NCBI RefSeq assembly: GCF_009720485.1
Contig: NZ_CP045245.1
Coordinates: forward strand, 3,596,001 to 3,660,000
DNA length: 64,000 bases
DNA from: Cellulomonas sp. JZ18
GTDB taxonomy: Bacteria; Actinomycetota; Actinomycetes; Actinomycetales; Cellulomonadaceae
Direction of reading: 5' to 3'
Below are positions 55,901 to 64,000 of this stretch, in pieces. How positions within the stretch are numbered: the stretch's first letter is position 1; each line of letters begins with the position of its first letter. The position numbers were made by a program, and so were the translations under genes. The notes below the pieces were generated by a model. The model had not been told where the DNA came from and did no database searches. It saw only the letters and a program-made list of their open reading frames with translations.

Positions 55901-57091
55901 CGCGCCCGCGGCTCCCCCGACGGCCGCGATCCCGGCCGGGGCGCTCGCGACGCCGGCGACGGCGCCGACGAGGCCGCCGGCGGCGGTCCCCGCGACGGCC
56001 GACCCGCCCGCCGCGGCACCCGCCGCACCCCCTGCGGCGCCGGCCGCACCACCGGCGGCACCGCCCGCGGCACCGCCGGCCCCCGCCGCCGTGCCCCCGC
56101 TCGCCGCACCCGCGGCGGCCCCGCTCCCGGCGGCACCGCCCCCGGCCGCACCACTCCCGGCCGCACCACTCCCGGCCGCCGCGCTCCCGGCACCCCCGGC
56201 GGTACCCGCGGCACCGCCGCCGACGGCGCCGGCCGACGGCGCGGCCGCGAGCGCGGCGGTGCCCGCACCGAGCCCGCCGCCCAGGGGCAGCGGGTGCCGC
56301 AGCGCACCGAGCCCGAGCAGCCCGAGCACGAGCGGCGCCACGACGGCCCGCATGCCGTGGTTGACGTCGCCCAGCTCGAGGACGAGCGCGCGGCAGTCGC
56401 CGCAGTCCTCCAGGTGCCGCTCGACGTGCCCGGTGTCACGCGTGCCGAGCCCGCCGCGCACGTACGACCCGAGCTTGCCGGCGACTCCGCGGCACCCCTC
56501 CTCGAGCGGGTCGTGCAGGTGCTGCTGCAGGTACGCCTGACGCAGCCCCTCGCGGGCCCGGTAGGCGAGGGCCGCGGCGCTGTTGGCGCTGAGCCCCAGC
56601 ACGGGGGCGATCTCGGCGGGCGTGAGGCCCTCGACCTCCGCGTGCCACAGGACGGCCTGCCAGCGCTCCGGCAGCGAGCGGAACGCGCGGGCGACGACGC
56701 TGCGCTCGAAGCCGGCGAGCGCGGGCGCCTCCGCGGCCTCGACGGGCCGCGCCGCGGTCTCCAGGGTGGCGACGTCGTCGGTCGGCTCGACGCGCCGGCC
56801 GGCGGTCCGGTGCACCGCGGCCGTCCGGCGCACCGCCGTGAACAGGTAGGCGCGGAACGCGACCTCGGGCCCGGCCCCGCCCCGGATCGCGCGGTGCACG
56901 GCGGCGAACGCGTCGGCGACGACGTCCTCGGCGTCGGCCGTCGAGTCGCAGTACTGGCGCGCGACGACGAGCGCGGCACCCGCGTGCCGCTCGTACAGCC
57001 GGCCGAACGCGTCGCCGTCCCCGCCCCGCGTCGCACGCAGCAGCGCGGCGTCATCCTCGATGCCGCCGTCCGCGCCCCCGTCACGCACCAC
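52988..57091 (-). CDS. ECF sigma factor fused to zinc-finger, transmembrane helix and large extracellular domain
   Basis: A 1,367-residue single chain. Region 2 (about 12-90) has FGRLYERHAGAALVVARQYC and DAEDVVADAFAAV; region 4 (about 130-185) has RSLPERWQAVLWHAEVEGLT and PAEIAPVLGLSANSAAALAY. A zinc-finger-like anti-sigma segment follows (HVERHLEDCGDCRALVLELG). A long Ala/Gly-rich tract with hydrophobic spans, the last being TVGAVAVVAAVVVGATQ, crosses the membrane near 430-450. A Pro-rich linker leads to several DUF11-like beta modules (about 560-1130). The last 230 residues (VVWAGLYWSGVRG, YYAGWSLVVVHGVEGAG, IGVVGWEGDRGSGDD) are homologous to the N-terminal domain of the LAxTG giant. It should act as a one-protein outside-in regulator, probably needing proteolysis to free the sigma part. 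GTG start with AGGGG 8 nt upstream. Confidence 0.85.
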   Translation of the reverse strand: MVRDGGADGGIEDDAALLRATRGGDGDAFGRLYERHAGAALVVARQYCDSTADAEDVVADAFAAVHRAIRGGAGPEVAFRAYLFTAVRRTAAVHRTAGRRVEPTDDVATLETAARPVEAAEAPALAGFERSVVARAFRSLPERWQAVLWHAEVEGLTPAEIAPVLGLSANSAAALAYRAREGLRQAYLQQHLHDPLEEGCRGVAGKLGSYVRGGLGTRDTGHVERHLEDCGDCRALVLELGDVNHGMRAVVAPLVLGLLGLGALRHPLPLGGGLGAGTAALAAAPSAGAVGGGAAGTAGGAGSAAAGSGAAGSGAAGGGAAGSGAAAGAASGGTAAGAGGAAGGAAGGAAGAAGGAAGAAAGGSAVAGTAAGGLVGAVAGVASAPAGIAAVGGAAGAAAGAAATGGVVALGGVTATAAAATVGAVAVVAAVVVGATQLLGPGAGTAGATASPTVSGTALVGTVAPSPGTTDGVLPEPLPVPSVSPTDLPELAPEPEPEPEPGPGRAEPDDDTRVLTAPGPDVPSPDPSAGPPPDPTPPPDPEVPPAPAVVVRYDAPVLLAGATGQQIALSVHNGGAAPAVDLLAEVALPAGVRLEEVGGVLAFGAGFSPLVTDGWLCVTTGAHSAACTLPELAPGATARLVLHVAVDESVPVGDHELGLRIAGRYHAWAPPPVPVRVHPSPARLVPAAEPSPVQLVAGRARTLSLPLVNAGGAPVTAEAPATVDLDLPPGVTAEAAAPWSCTREDGRTRCRLPALGGHEATTLVLTLTVPGGTRTGDGTVTAVLGPAPSGAAPRLGVPYTLVRPAAPVVTAPARVEVGLGPVAHLPVDVTNHGDLAASGTVVRVTPPSGAVAVAGGACVPEGSDAVCRLPEPVLAGETVRVLVPLTGAPGAVGELGAASVTVRADDADPSPAVLVGVRGTAPVVTLDEATAVADGDGGGVLAFVVAVAGPAHGGAAADADDVLVRVTLPRGVTHDPGSVLPGTAGCTGGGGTVECRLGRLAAGQRVPVQVNVHVAGALNRSAEVVATAAGATPVRASVRLVAPSAGLTPVWSGVGDLDVTEVGAPLLVCRWGPAPCPAVHHAQDNNGLDMQPLDEAPPPGARARVPVSSETRLALPQGRPVVWAGLYWSGVRGPRDGWSGDLATARLRAPDGTWTDVRAAADAVHEVQDDSGRRYYQSAVDVTALVARGGAGTWALADAAVSDGRTDREPTYYAGWSLVVVHGVEGAGRGSVTVHEGPSWVGRDVASPAFAFVAEAGTRARIGVVGWEGDRGSGDDRLTMSGVGALTPVRWDGSQVVGGGSRANAFDSTATGWRWPNSLGVDAKGFAEVALTSDVATLTPTTSADQYLLGVVTVRTTAPVSLAPPQR

Positions 57092-57321
57092 GTCCGGACC
57101 CCTGTCGCCGTCGGTCCCGAGCGCAAGGGTGCCATATGCGACCGAACGGAAGAACCCGGCGAACGGGTGGCGAGCGGACGGTACGAGGTGGGGCGACCGG
57201 GCCCGCACGGGGGTGGCAGGGACGACCTGCGCGGACGCCTCCCGTCCACCCGCACGGGTGAAAAGCGCGCGGGTGGGGCGAAGCCGCGTCATGGAGTGCC
57301 GGCAGCGCCCTCTCATCCGGC

Positions 57322-58173
57322 GTGACGACCCACATCGGCAAGGACGGTCACGCCCCGGGCGAGGCCCTGCGCGAGCGCTGGCGCCGTCGCAGCGTCGGCT
57401 CCGTGTGGCGACGGCCGTCCGACTGGTACCACCCGGCGGTCGACGCGCTCGCCGGTGCGGTGCTCGAGGACGAGGACCCGGCGGCGGCCGCCTGGGAGCT
57501 GGGGCGCGCCCGCGGCGAGCACGGCGTCGGGATCGGCGAGGCGATCGACGACCTCGTCTGCCTGTACCGCACCACCGGGCGCGACACCCCGCCCATGGAC
57601 GCGGTCCGCGCGCTGAACGAGGGCTGGGCCGACGCACAGGCCGAGCTGGTCGTCACGGGGTCGTGCGTGGACGCCGAGACGGGGCTGCCGACGCAGCAGT
57701 ACCTGGGCGTGCGGCTCGCGGAGACCTACCTGCAGGCCGACGAGCAGGACGTGCACCCGGCGGCCCTGCACGGGCTCGCGGTGGTCGACGTCGCGGCGGG
57801 GCACGCCTCCGGGTTCCTGCGGGCGGCACGGTCGGCGGCCGTCGGCGCCGCGCTGCGCTCGGTGTTCGGGACGGGGCACCCGATGGCGACCCTCGGCGGC
57901 GGGGTGTTCGTCGTCCTCACGCGCACGCAGGACGACCTCGACGGGCAGATCGACGCGCTGCGTCGGCAGGTCGCCGAGCGGTGCGCCGACCACGACGTGC
58001 GGGGCGCGACCCGCCAGCCCGTGCGGGTCTGGCACGAGGCGCTGCCCGGCACGCACGCGGGCGCGCTGCACCGCCTGGCGTCCCTCGCCCGGCCGGAGCC
58101 CTGGACGGGCGTGCCGCGTCCGGCGGTCCCGCCGACGCTCGGCGACCCCTCCGCGGGCGACCTGCCGGGCTGA
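57322..58173 (+). CDS. degenerate GGDEF-like protein
   Basis: A 283-residue soluble protein. DAETGLPTQQYLGVRLAETY matches the start of a GGDEF domain (D-LTGL-NR pattern), and LGGGVFVVLTRTQDDLD sits where RxGGDEF is expected but reads GGGVF, lacking the catalytic acids; it is therefore unlikely to make c-di-GMP. The N-terminal 120 residues are helical (IGEAIDDLVCLYRTTGRDTP), a likely partner or sensing domain. GTG start with no ribosome site. It is divergent from the transmembrane sigma factor across a 230-bp shared intergenic region, suggesting co-regulation. Confidence 0.65.
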   Translation: MTTHIGKDGHAPGEALRERWRRRSVGSVWRRPSDWYHPAVDALAGAVLEDEDPAAAAWELGRARGEHGVGIGEAIDDLVCLYRTTGRDTPPMDAVRALNEGWADAQAELVVTGSCVDAETGLPTQQYLGVRLAETYLQADEQDVHPAALHGLAVVDVAAGHASGFLRAARSAAVGAALRSVFGTGHPMATLGGGVFVVLTRTQDDLDGQIDALRRQVAERCADHDVRGATRQPVRVWHEALPGTHAGALHRLASLARPEPWTGVPRPAVPPTLGDPSAGDLPG

Positions 58174-58181
58174 GCGCCCCG

Positions 58182-58210
58182 TCGCACCGTGTCCGCTCGC
58201 ACCGTGTCCG
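58182..58210. repeat. direct repeat, two 14-bp copies
   Basis: TCGCACCGTGTCCG at 58182-58195 and 58197-58210 (15-bp period), in the gap between the GGDEF-like gene and the phosphotransferase gene. Possible binding-site pair; role unknown. Confidence 0.6.
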
Positions 58211-58301
58211 GTCGCGCCGCAGGTTGGCGCGCCGCGGGTCGTCCCCTGACCTCCTCGTGACCAGATGCCGACCCCCGGGAGACACGACGGGACCGGCGGG
58301 T

Positions 58302-58313
58302 TACCGTCGACGC
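58302..58313 (+). promoter_or_regulatory. leaderless promoter -10 of phosphotransferase gene
   Basis: TACCGT (58302-58307) lies 6 nt before the ATG and no ribosome site is present. Confidence 0.45.
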
Positions 58314-59078
58314 ATGTCCCCGGCCGACGTCGCCCCGACGGACCCGGCGCGCACTGCCGACTCGGCTGACGCCGCCGACGTCCCGGGACGGCTCCTGACC
58401 TCCGGCAGCTCGGCGGACCTGTACGCGCTCGACGACGACCGGGTGCTGCGCCGCTACCGCGACGGGCGGGACGTCGGACCGGAGCGGGCGCTGCTGGACC
58501 ACCTGGCCGCGCACGGGTTCCCCGCACCGCGCGTGCACGGTGACGCCGGTCCGGGTCTGGTCATGGACTGGTTGCACGGGCCGACGATGCTCCAGGCGCT
58601 CGGCGCCGGCGAGATGTCCCTGCACGACGCCGGCGACCTGCTGGCGGACCTGCACCGCCGCCTCCACGCGGTCCCCCCGCCCCTCGGCTGGCACGCCGCC
58701 GGCCTCCCCGCGGGAGCGCCGTCGGGCCCGGTGGTCGTCCACCTGGACCTGCACCCCGGCACGGTCGTGCTCAGCGAGCGCGGCCCGCACGTCGTCGACT
58801 GGTCGCACGCCCGCCTCGGCACGCCCGAGCTGGACGTCGCCGTGACGTCCCTGGTCGTCGCGGAGGTCGTCGTCGACGCGGGCGGCGACTACTCGCAGGC
58901 GGCGCGGGCCCTGCTCGCCTCGTTCCTGCACGCGAGCGGCACGAACCCGCTGCCCGCCCTGGACGAGGCCGCGGCGCTGCGTGCGGCCGACCCGCAGCTC
59001 GTGCCCGGCGAGCGTGAGCTCGTGCACGACGCCGCCGCGCTGGTGCGCACGCTCGTCGAGCTCACCACGCACCCCTGA
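58314..59078 (+). CDS. aminoglycoside phosphotransferase-fold kinase
   Basis: A 254-residue small kinase of the APH/choline-kinase fold. N-lobe: RLLTSGSSADLYALDDDRVL, where the Gly/Ser loop resembles a P-loop, and RRYRDGR may supply the lysine-equivalent position. C-lobe: catalytic VVHLDLHPGTVVLS (Brenner HxDxxPxN-type loop with Gly in place of Asn) and HVVDWSHARLGTPELD with the metal-binding Asp. Members phosphorylate antibiotics or metabolites; the substrate here is unknown and resistance should not be assumed. ATG chosen for its position after a leaderless -10. Confidence 0.78.
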   Translation: MSPADVAPTDPARTADSADAADVPGRLLTSGSSADLYALDDDRVLRRYRDGRDVGPERALLDHLAAHGFPAPRVHGDAGPGLVMDWLHGPTMLQALGAGEMSLHDAGDLLADLHRRLHAVPPPLGWHAAGLPAGAPSGPVVVHLDLHPGTVVLSERGPHVVDWSHARLGTPELDVAVTSLVVAEVVVDAGGDYSQAARALLASFLHASGTNPLPALDEAAALRAADPQLVPGERELVHDAAALVRTLVELTTHP

Positions 59079-59192
59079 CCCCCGCCCCGGACGCGTGCGG
59101 CGCTGCACGTCGACCGGGGCCGGGGCCGCGCGGCGCGGTCCCGAGGACGAGGCGGACGCCCGCTACCCGGACGCCGCGCCGGCTCCGCACGC

Positions 59193-59232
59193 GCGACGGC
59201 CGCCTCCCGGCGAGTCGGGAGGCGGCCGTCGC
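59193..59232. terminator. bidirectional hairpin terminator
   Basis: Perfect 17-bp stem (GCGACGGCCGCCTCCCG at 59193-59209, complement at 59216-59232) with a 6-nt loop, between the convergent kinase and DUF1540 genes. Confidence 0.88.
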
Positions 59233-59284
59233 GCGTCCGGGCCGGGCCGCGGCCCGGACGGGGTGACGCCGCAGCGGGCGCCGG

Positions 59285-59581
59285 TCAGCGCGGGGCGAAC
59301 GTGAGGCAGTCGGCCAGGTCGTGCCCGGCGCCCACGCGGATCGACTCCGCGTGGCACTCCAGGTGGTCGTTGTGCAGGCAGTCCTGCCGCTGGCAGGCTC
59401 CGACGTGGCTGACGACCTTGTCGAGGCCGCCCTTGGCGCTCAGCGGGATGAACGTGGCGCACTGCGCGTCGCCCGTGCCGCCGACCGTGATGGCGGCCGC
59501 GTGGCAGGAGTGGTGCTCGTTGTACGAACAGCCGTCGACCGAGCACTCGGCGACGGGAGGAAGCTCTGCGAGGGTGCTCAT
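59285..59581 (-). CDS. DUF1540 protein, two Cys/His-rich metal-binding repeats
   Basis: A 98-residue protein with two DUF1540 units: VAECSVDGCSYNEHHSCHAA and GACQRQDCLHNDHLECHAES, each followed by a Cys in a hydrophobic strand (AQCATFIPL, ADCLTFAPR). The CxxxxC-x5-CHA pattern suggests bound zinc or iron, metallothionein-like. Cytoplasmic, function unknown. ATG with GGAGG eight bases upstream. A sequence resembling a DtxR/IdeR iron box lies about 120 bp upstream, which may connect it to iron state. Confidence 0.82.
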   Translation of the reverse strand: MSTLAELPPVAECSVDGCSYNEHHSCHAAAITVGGTGDAQCATFIPLSAKGGLDKVVSHVGACQRQDCLHNDHLECHAESIRVGAGHDLADCLTFAPR

Positions 59582-59700
59582 GCTGACCTCCGAGTCGGAT
59601 CGCGGTCGTGCCGTGGCACGTCGTCCTCCTCGACGGTAGACCCGTGACGCGCGTCACGCCACCACGGAAGGAGGGCTAAACCGCAGGTCAGGGGCGCATT

Positions 59701-59719
59701 TCAGGTGAGGCTAGCCTTC
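59701..59719. promoter_or_regulatory. DtxR/IdeR-like iron box
   Basis: TCAGGTGAGGCTAGCCTTC agrees at 14 of 19 positions with the canonical 19-bp box as I recall it (centre AGGCTA-CCT). It sits in the gap upstream of the DUF1540 gene; no other promoter-proximal gene is available on either strand. Confidence 0.5.
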
Positions 59720-59783
59720 CTCCCAGTGACGTCGGCGCAGGTGGGCGCGGTGCGCTGCCGCGCGCGGCGGCCTGCGGCGCCCC

Positions 59784-60899
59784 TCATCCGCTCGCCGGCT
59801 CGTCCTCGTCCTCGGGTGCCGCGGCGGGGCTCGTCGACAGCCGGAAGCGGTCCGCGGGCGTGAGCGCCGACAGCGACCGTCGCAGCGTCGTGACGACGGT
59901 CGAGACGACGAGCGCGACCGCCTCCGACCCGCCGTCGGCGCGGTACCGGCGCAGGGCCGTGGCCAGGGCGGCGACCGCACGGTCGGCGGCCCGGCGGCGG
60001 CCCGGCTCCGTGTCGCCGGTCCCGGCCTCCGCGGTCGTCGCGGCGAGCTCGCGCAGCGCCTCCGCCATGGGGCGGCGCAGCTCCTCGGGCAGCCGCCGCA
60101 CGCTCGTGCCCCAGGGCTCGTCCGCGCCCATGGCCTGGATGTCGTCGACGAGCAGCACGGCGCGCTGCAGGGCACCGAAGTCGTCGGTCCGGCGGGTGAC
60201 GTCGGCGGTGTGGCGGCGTGCGCGCGGGTTGGCGCGCGCCGCCTGGCGCAGCTCGTCCACCTCCGTGCGGGCGCGCGCGAGCGGCTCGCTCAACCGCTCG
60301 CGCGGGGGCGCCTCGACGTCACCCTCGGCGTCGGGGTCGATCACCGCCGCGAGCAGCCGCAGGTGCTGCACCGACGCGTCGCGCAGGGCGTCGAGCGCGC
60401 GGTCCGTGCGCTCCAGCGGCAGCGCGGGCCGGATCGCGCTGACCACGACGGTGCACGCCGCGCCGAGCAGGAACAGTCCCGCGTAGGAGGCCGCGTACCC
60501 GAGCTCCTGCCCGTGCCCGACGAGCAGGACGAACATGCCCGCCACCGGCACGTAGGAGCGGCTGTCGCCGAGCCACGGCAGACCGGCGACCAGCATGCCG
60601 AGGCCCACGACCAGGGCGATGGCGGCGACGCCGGGTCCGAGCAGGGCGTCGGCCAGCACCCCGAGCGCCGCGCCGAGCAGGATCGCGGCGACCGTGCGCA
60701 GCGTCGCCGAGACCGACTGGACGACCGCCGAGTACGTCGTCGCGACGGCCCCGAACGGCGCGTAGAAGGCGTACTCCCGCGCACCCGGCACCTGCAGCGC
60801 GAGCAGCCACGCGACGGTCGCGGCGATCGCCGCCTTGACGGCCATGTCGAGGCGCGGGTGGCGCAGGAGGCGGCGCACGGCCGGGCGGTCGACGTGCAT
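59784..60899 (-). CDS. FUSC-family (aromatic acid exporter-like) membrane protein
   Basis: A 371-residue membrane protein. After a short basic start (RPAVRRLLRHPRLDMAVKAA) come about six helices, including TVAWLLALQVPGAREYAFYA, TYSAVVQSVSATLRTVAAIL and SYVPVAGMFVLLVGHGQELG, which match the FUSC pattern. The C-terminal 190 residues are a cytosolic helical domain (LARARTEVDELRQAARANPR). Related proteins export p-hydroxybenzoate-type acids or other lipophilic anions, but substrate is unknown here. ATG at the first conserved position; an upstream in-frame start would add 17 residues. Confidence 0.78.
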   Translation of the reverse strand: MHVDRPAVRRLLRHPRLDMAVKAAIAATVAWLLALQVPGAREYAFYAPFGAVATTYSAVVQSVSATLRTVAAILLGAALGVLADALLGPGVAAIALVVGLGMLVAGLPWLGDSRSYVPVAGMFVLLVGHGQELGYAASYAGLFLLGAACTVVVSAIRPALPLERTDRALDALRDASVQHLRLLAAVIDPDAEGDVEAPPRERLSEPLARARTEVDELRQAARANPRARRHTADVTRRTDDFGALQRAVLLVDDIQAMGADEPWGTSVRRLPEELRRPMAEALRELAATTAEAGTGDTEPGRRRAADRAVAALATALRRYRADGGSEAVALVVSTVVTTLRRSLSALTPADRFRLSTSPAAAPEDEDEPASG

Positions 60900-60995
60900 C
60901 GCCCCAGTCGAACCGAGGTCCGCGGTGCCCGCAAGACGGTGCCGGTGCACGGCGGGGTGGCGACGGTCGTCCCTGGAGGGACGTGGGGCCCGGCG

Positions 60996-61874
60996 TCAGC
61001 GAGGACCGGCGGGCGAGCCGTGCGCGTCGAGGAACCCGCCCACCGCCGCGACGAAGGCGGCCGGGTCGTCGAGCCAGGGGTAGTGGCCCGCGCCCGGCTG
61101 CACCGCGAGCGAGGCCTGCGGCACCAGCGCGGCGTAGTCGGCGGCACGGTCCGGCGGCAGGGCGACGTCGAGCTCGCCGGCGACGACGAGCACGGGCGCG
61201 TGCAGGGCCGCGAGGGCGGTGCGGGTGCCCTGCGGGTCGAGGTCGTCCGGGTAGTAGGCCGCGGCGGCCGCGCCGTCGCGCCCCGCGTCGAGCACCGGCA
61301 GCAGTGCGCGACGCTCGTCGTCCCACCGGCCGTGCAGGAACGGGGTGATCGCCGCGACGTCCTCCGCCGTCGCGGCACCGGACCAGATGCGCTCGAAGCC
61401 CGCCCACGCCGCCGGGAACCACGGTGCGCCGCGGCGCCGCTCGGCGACCGCGCGCCGGTCCGCGTCGGCGACCTCGATCCCCACCACGCGCGGGCTCGGG
61501 GTCACCAGGACGAGCGAGCGGACCCGCTCGGGGTGCCGTGCCGCGTAGAGGACGGCGACGGCCGCACCGGCCGAGTGCGCGAGCAGGTCGAGGCGGTCGA
61601 CGCGCAGGTGCCGGCGCAGCGCCTCGAGGTCGTCGACCTGCCGGTCGCAGCGGTAGGCCGCGGGGTCGGCAGGCGCAGGCGACCCGCCGGTGCCGCGCAG
61701 GTCGAGCAGGAGCAGCGGACGTCGTGCCGCGAGGCCGCCGAGGTCGCCCAGGTAGGCCGAGGCCTGCATCGGACCGCCCGGGACGCACACGAGCGGCTCG
61801 CCCGCTCCCGTGACGTGGGCGACGAGCTCCGTGCCGTCCGCGGCGGGGACGCGGACGTCGTGCGGCGCGCTCAC
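60996..61874 (-). CDS. alpha/beta hydrolase, proline iminopeptidase-like
   Basis: A 292-residue alpha/beta hydrolase. Oxyanion region LVCVPGGPMQASAYLGDLGG, then LLLDLRGTGGSPAP, and the nucleophile elbow LLAHSAGAAVAVLYAARHPE with Ser as GxSxG-like HSAGA. The acid is in VAGELDVALPPDRA and the catalytic His in PGAGHYPWLDDP. The GGPG-like start and DLRGTGGS resemble prolyl iminopeptidases, but many family members have other substrates. No signal peptide, so cytoplasmic. GTG start; 96 bp upstream of the FUSC gene in the same direction. Confidence 0.82.
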   Translation of the reverse strand: MSAPHDVRVPAADGTELVAHVTGAGEPLVCVPGGPMQASAYLGDLGGLAARRPLLLLDLRGTGGSPAPADPAAYRCDRQVDDLEALRRHLRVDRLDLLAHSAGAAVAVLYAARHPERVRSLVLVTPSPRVVGIEVADADRRAVAERRRGAPWFPAAWAGFERIWSGAATAEDVAAITPFLHGRWDDERRALLPVLDAGRDGAAAAAYYPDDLDPQGTRTALAALHAPVLVVAGELDVALPPDRAADYAALVPQASLAVQPGAGHYPWLDDPAAFVAAVGGFLDAHGSPAGPR

Positions 61875-62019
61875 GCGGGCACCCGCCCACGGACGCGTCG
61901 GGACCGTCGGCCGGCGGGAGGCGGAGGTGCGGGTGACGTCAGCACGCCGTCAGCATCGCGTCCGGACGCGGCCGCGACCAGGGGTTTCCCGCCGGAGCGC
62001 CGACGCGCGGGCCGGGCAC

Positions 62020-62062
62020 GCCGCGGCCCCCGTGCCCAGGTGGGTCACGGGGGCCGCGGCGG
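62020..62062 (-). terminator. terminator of the nrd operon
   Basis: Sixteen-bp perfect stem (core CCGCGGCCCCCGTG at 62022-62035, complement at 62047-62060) with an 11-nt loop, 15 bp after the nrdF stop. Confidence 0.88.
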
Positions 62063-62076
62063 CGTTCAGGCCGGGA

Positions 62077-64000
<1,924 letters not shown>

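Noticed and set aside
53387..57325. A 1,312-codon plus-strand frame opposite the sigma fusion
   Set aside because: Arg/Gly/Ala-rich low-information translation with no motifs; created by lack of AT-rich stops in this GC-rich strand.
57322..58173. Active diguanylate cyclase
   Set aside because: The signature position reads GGGVF, lacking the Asp/Glu pair needed for catalysis.
58314..59078. Aminoglycoside resistance gene
   Set aside because: Only the kinase fold is supported. Similarity to a specific resistance enzyme is not evident and most APH-fold proteins in actinobacteria have other substrates.

Overview
The window is very GC-rich with strong GC3 bias. It encodes secreted GH3 glucosidases, a chitin/cellulose-active LPMO with CBM2, a GH39 enzyme, LAxTG (sortase E type) anchoring, frequent GTG starts and leaderless promoters. 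Together these point to a cellulolytic actinobacterium, most likely Cellulomonas or a close relative. This is inference; no rRNA is present.

Layout. 1-2379: end of a heptose or cell-surface sugar locus (HldE-like kinase/adenylyltransferase, GT2 transferase). 2405-3551: Rho_N-domain protein and VOC protein. 3938-8067: tightly coupled ugpA-ugpE-ugpB-ugpQ operon for glycerophosphodiester or glycerol-3-phosphate uptake. 8176-9676: anti-sigma-type ATPase and an MpaB-type oxygenase. 9677-11865: a lower-GC accessory patch with a ribbon-helix-helix regulator behind twin operators, an orphan protein and a broken gene. 12054-17673: quinone reductase and two tandemly duplicated GH3-CBM6 enzymes. 17778-18829: CmtR-like metal sensor and CDF exporter. 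18901-28196: acetyltransferase, a 1,826-residue LAxTG-anchored repeat protein and a BarA-like hybrid kinase. 28409-31940: tRNA-Arg, tRNA-Ser, threonine/serine exporter and two uncharacterised genes. 32048-34237: intracellular GH3. 34337-44152: a polymorphic toxin locus consisting of a LamG protein, an RHS protein with a GIY-YIG nuclease tip, and Imm26. 44335-48160: GH39 with a divergent LacI regulator, then an AA10 LPMO. 48254-49807: small genes and tRNA-Ser. 49926-52248: sirtuin, TadA and Upp. 52519-59078: an ECF sigma factor fused to a transmembrane segment and a large extracellular region, a GGDEF-like protein, and a phosphotransferase. 59285-64000: DUF1540 protein, FUSC protein, hydrolase, nrdF and the end of nrdE.

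How it fits together. Plant polymer breakdown (LPMO, GH39, three GH3) is served by local regulators with visible operators. Surface biology is the second theme: the sortase-anchored giant and the transmembrane sigma factor share a homologous extracellular domain, which suggests a sensing or display relationship not described by any single gene. The RHS toxin locus is an interbacterial competition module.

Caution. At least seven otherwise normal genes are broken in ways that are all repaired by adding one G or C to a G/C run. I read these as probable assembly or base-calling errors, and mark each affected gene.
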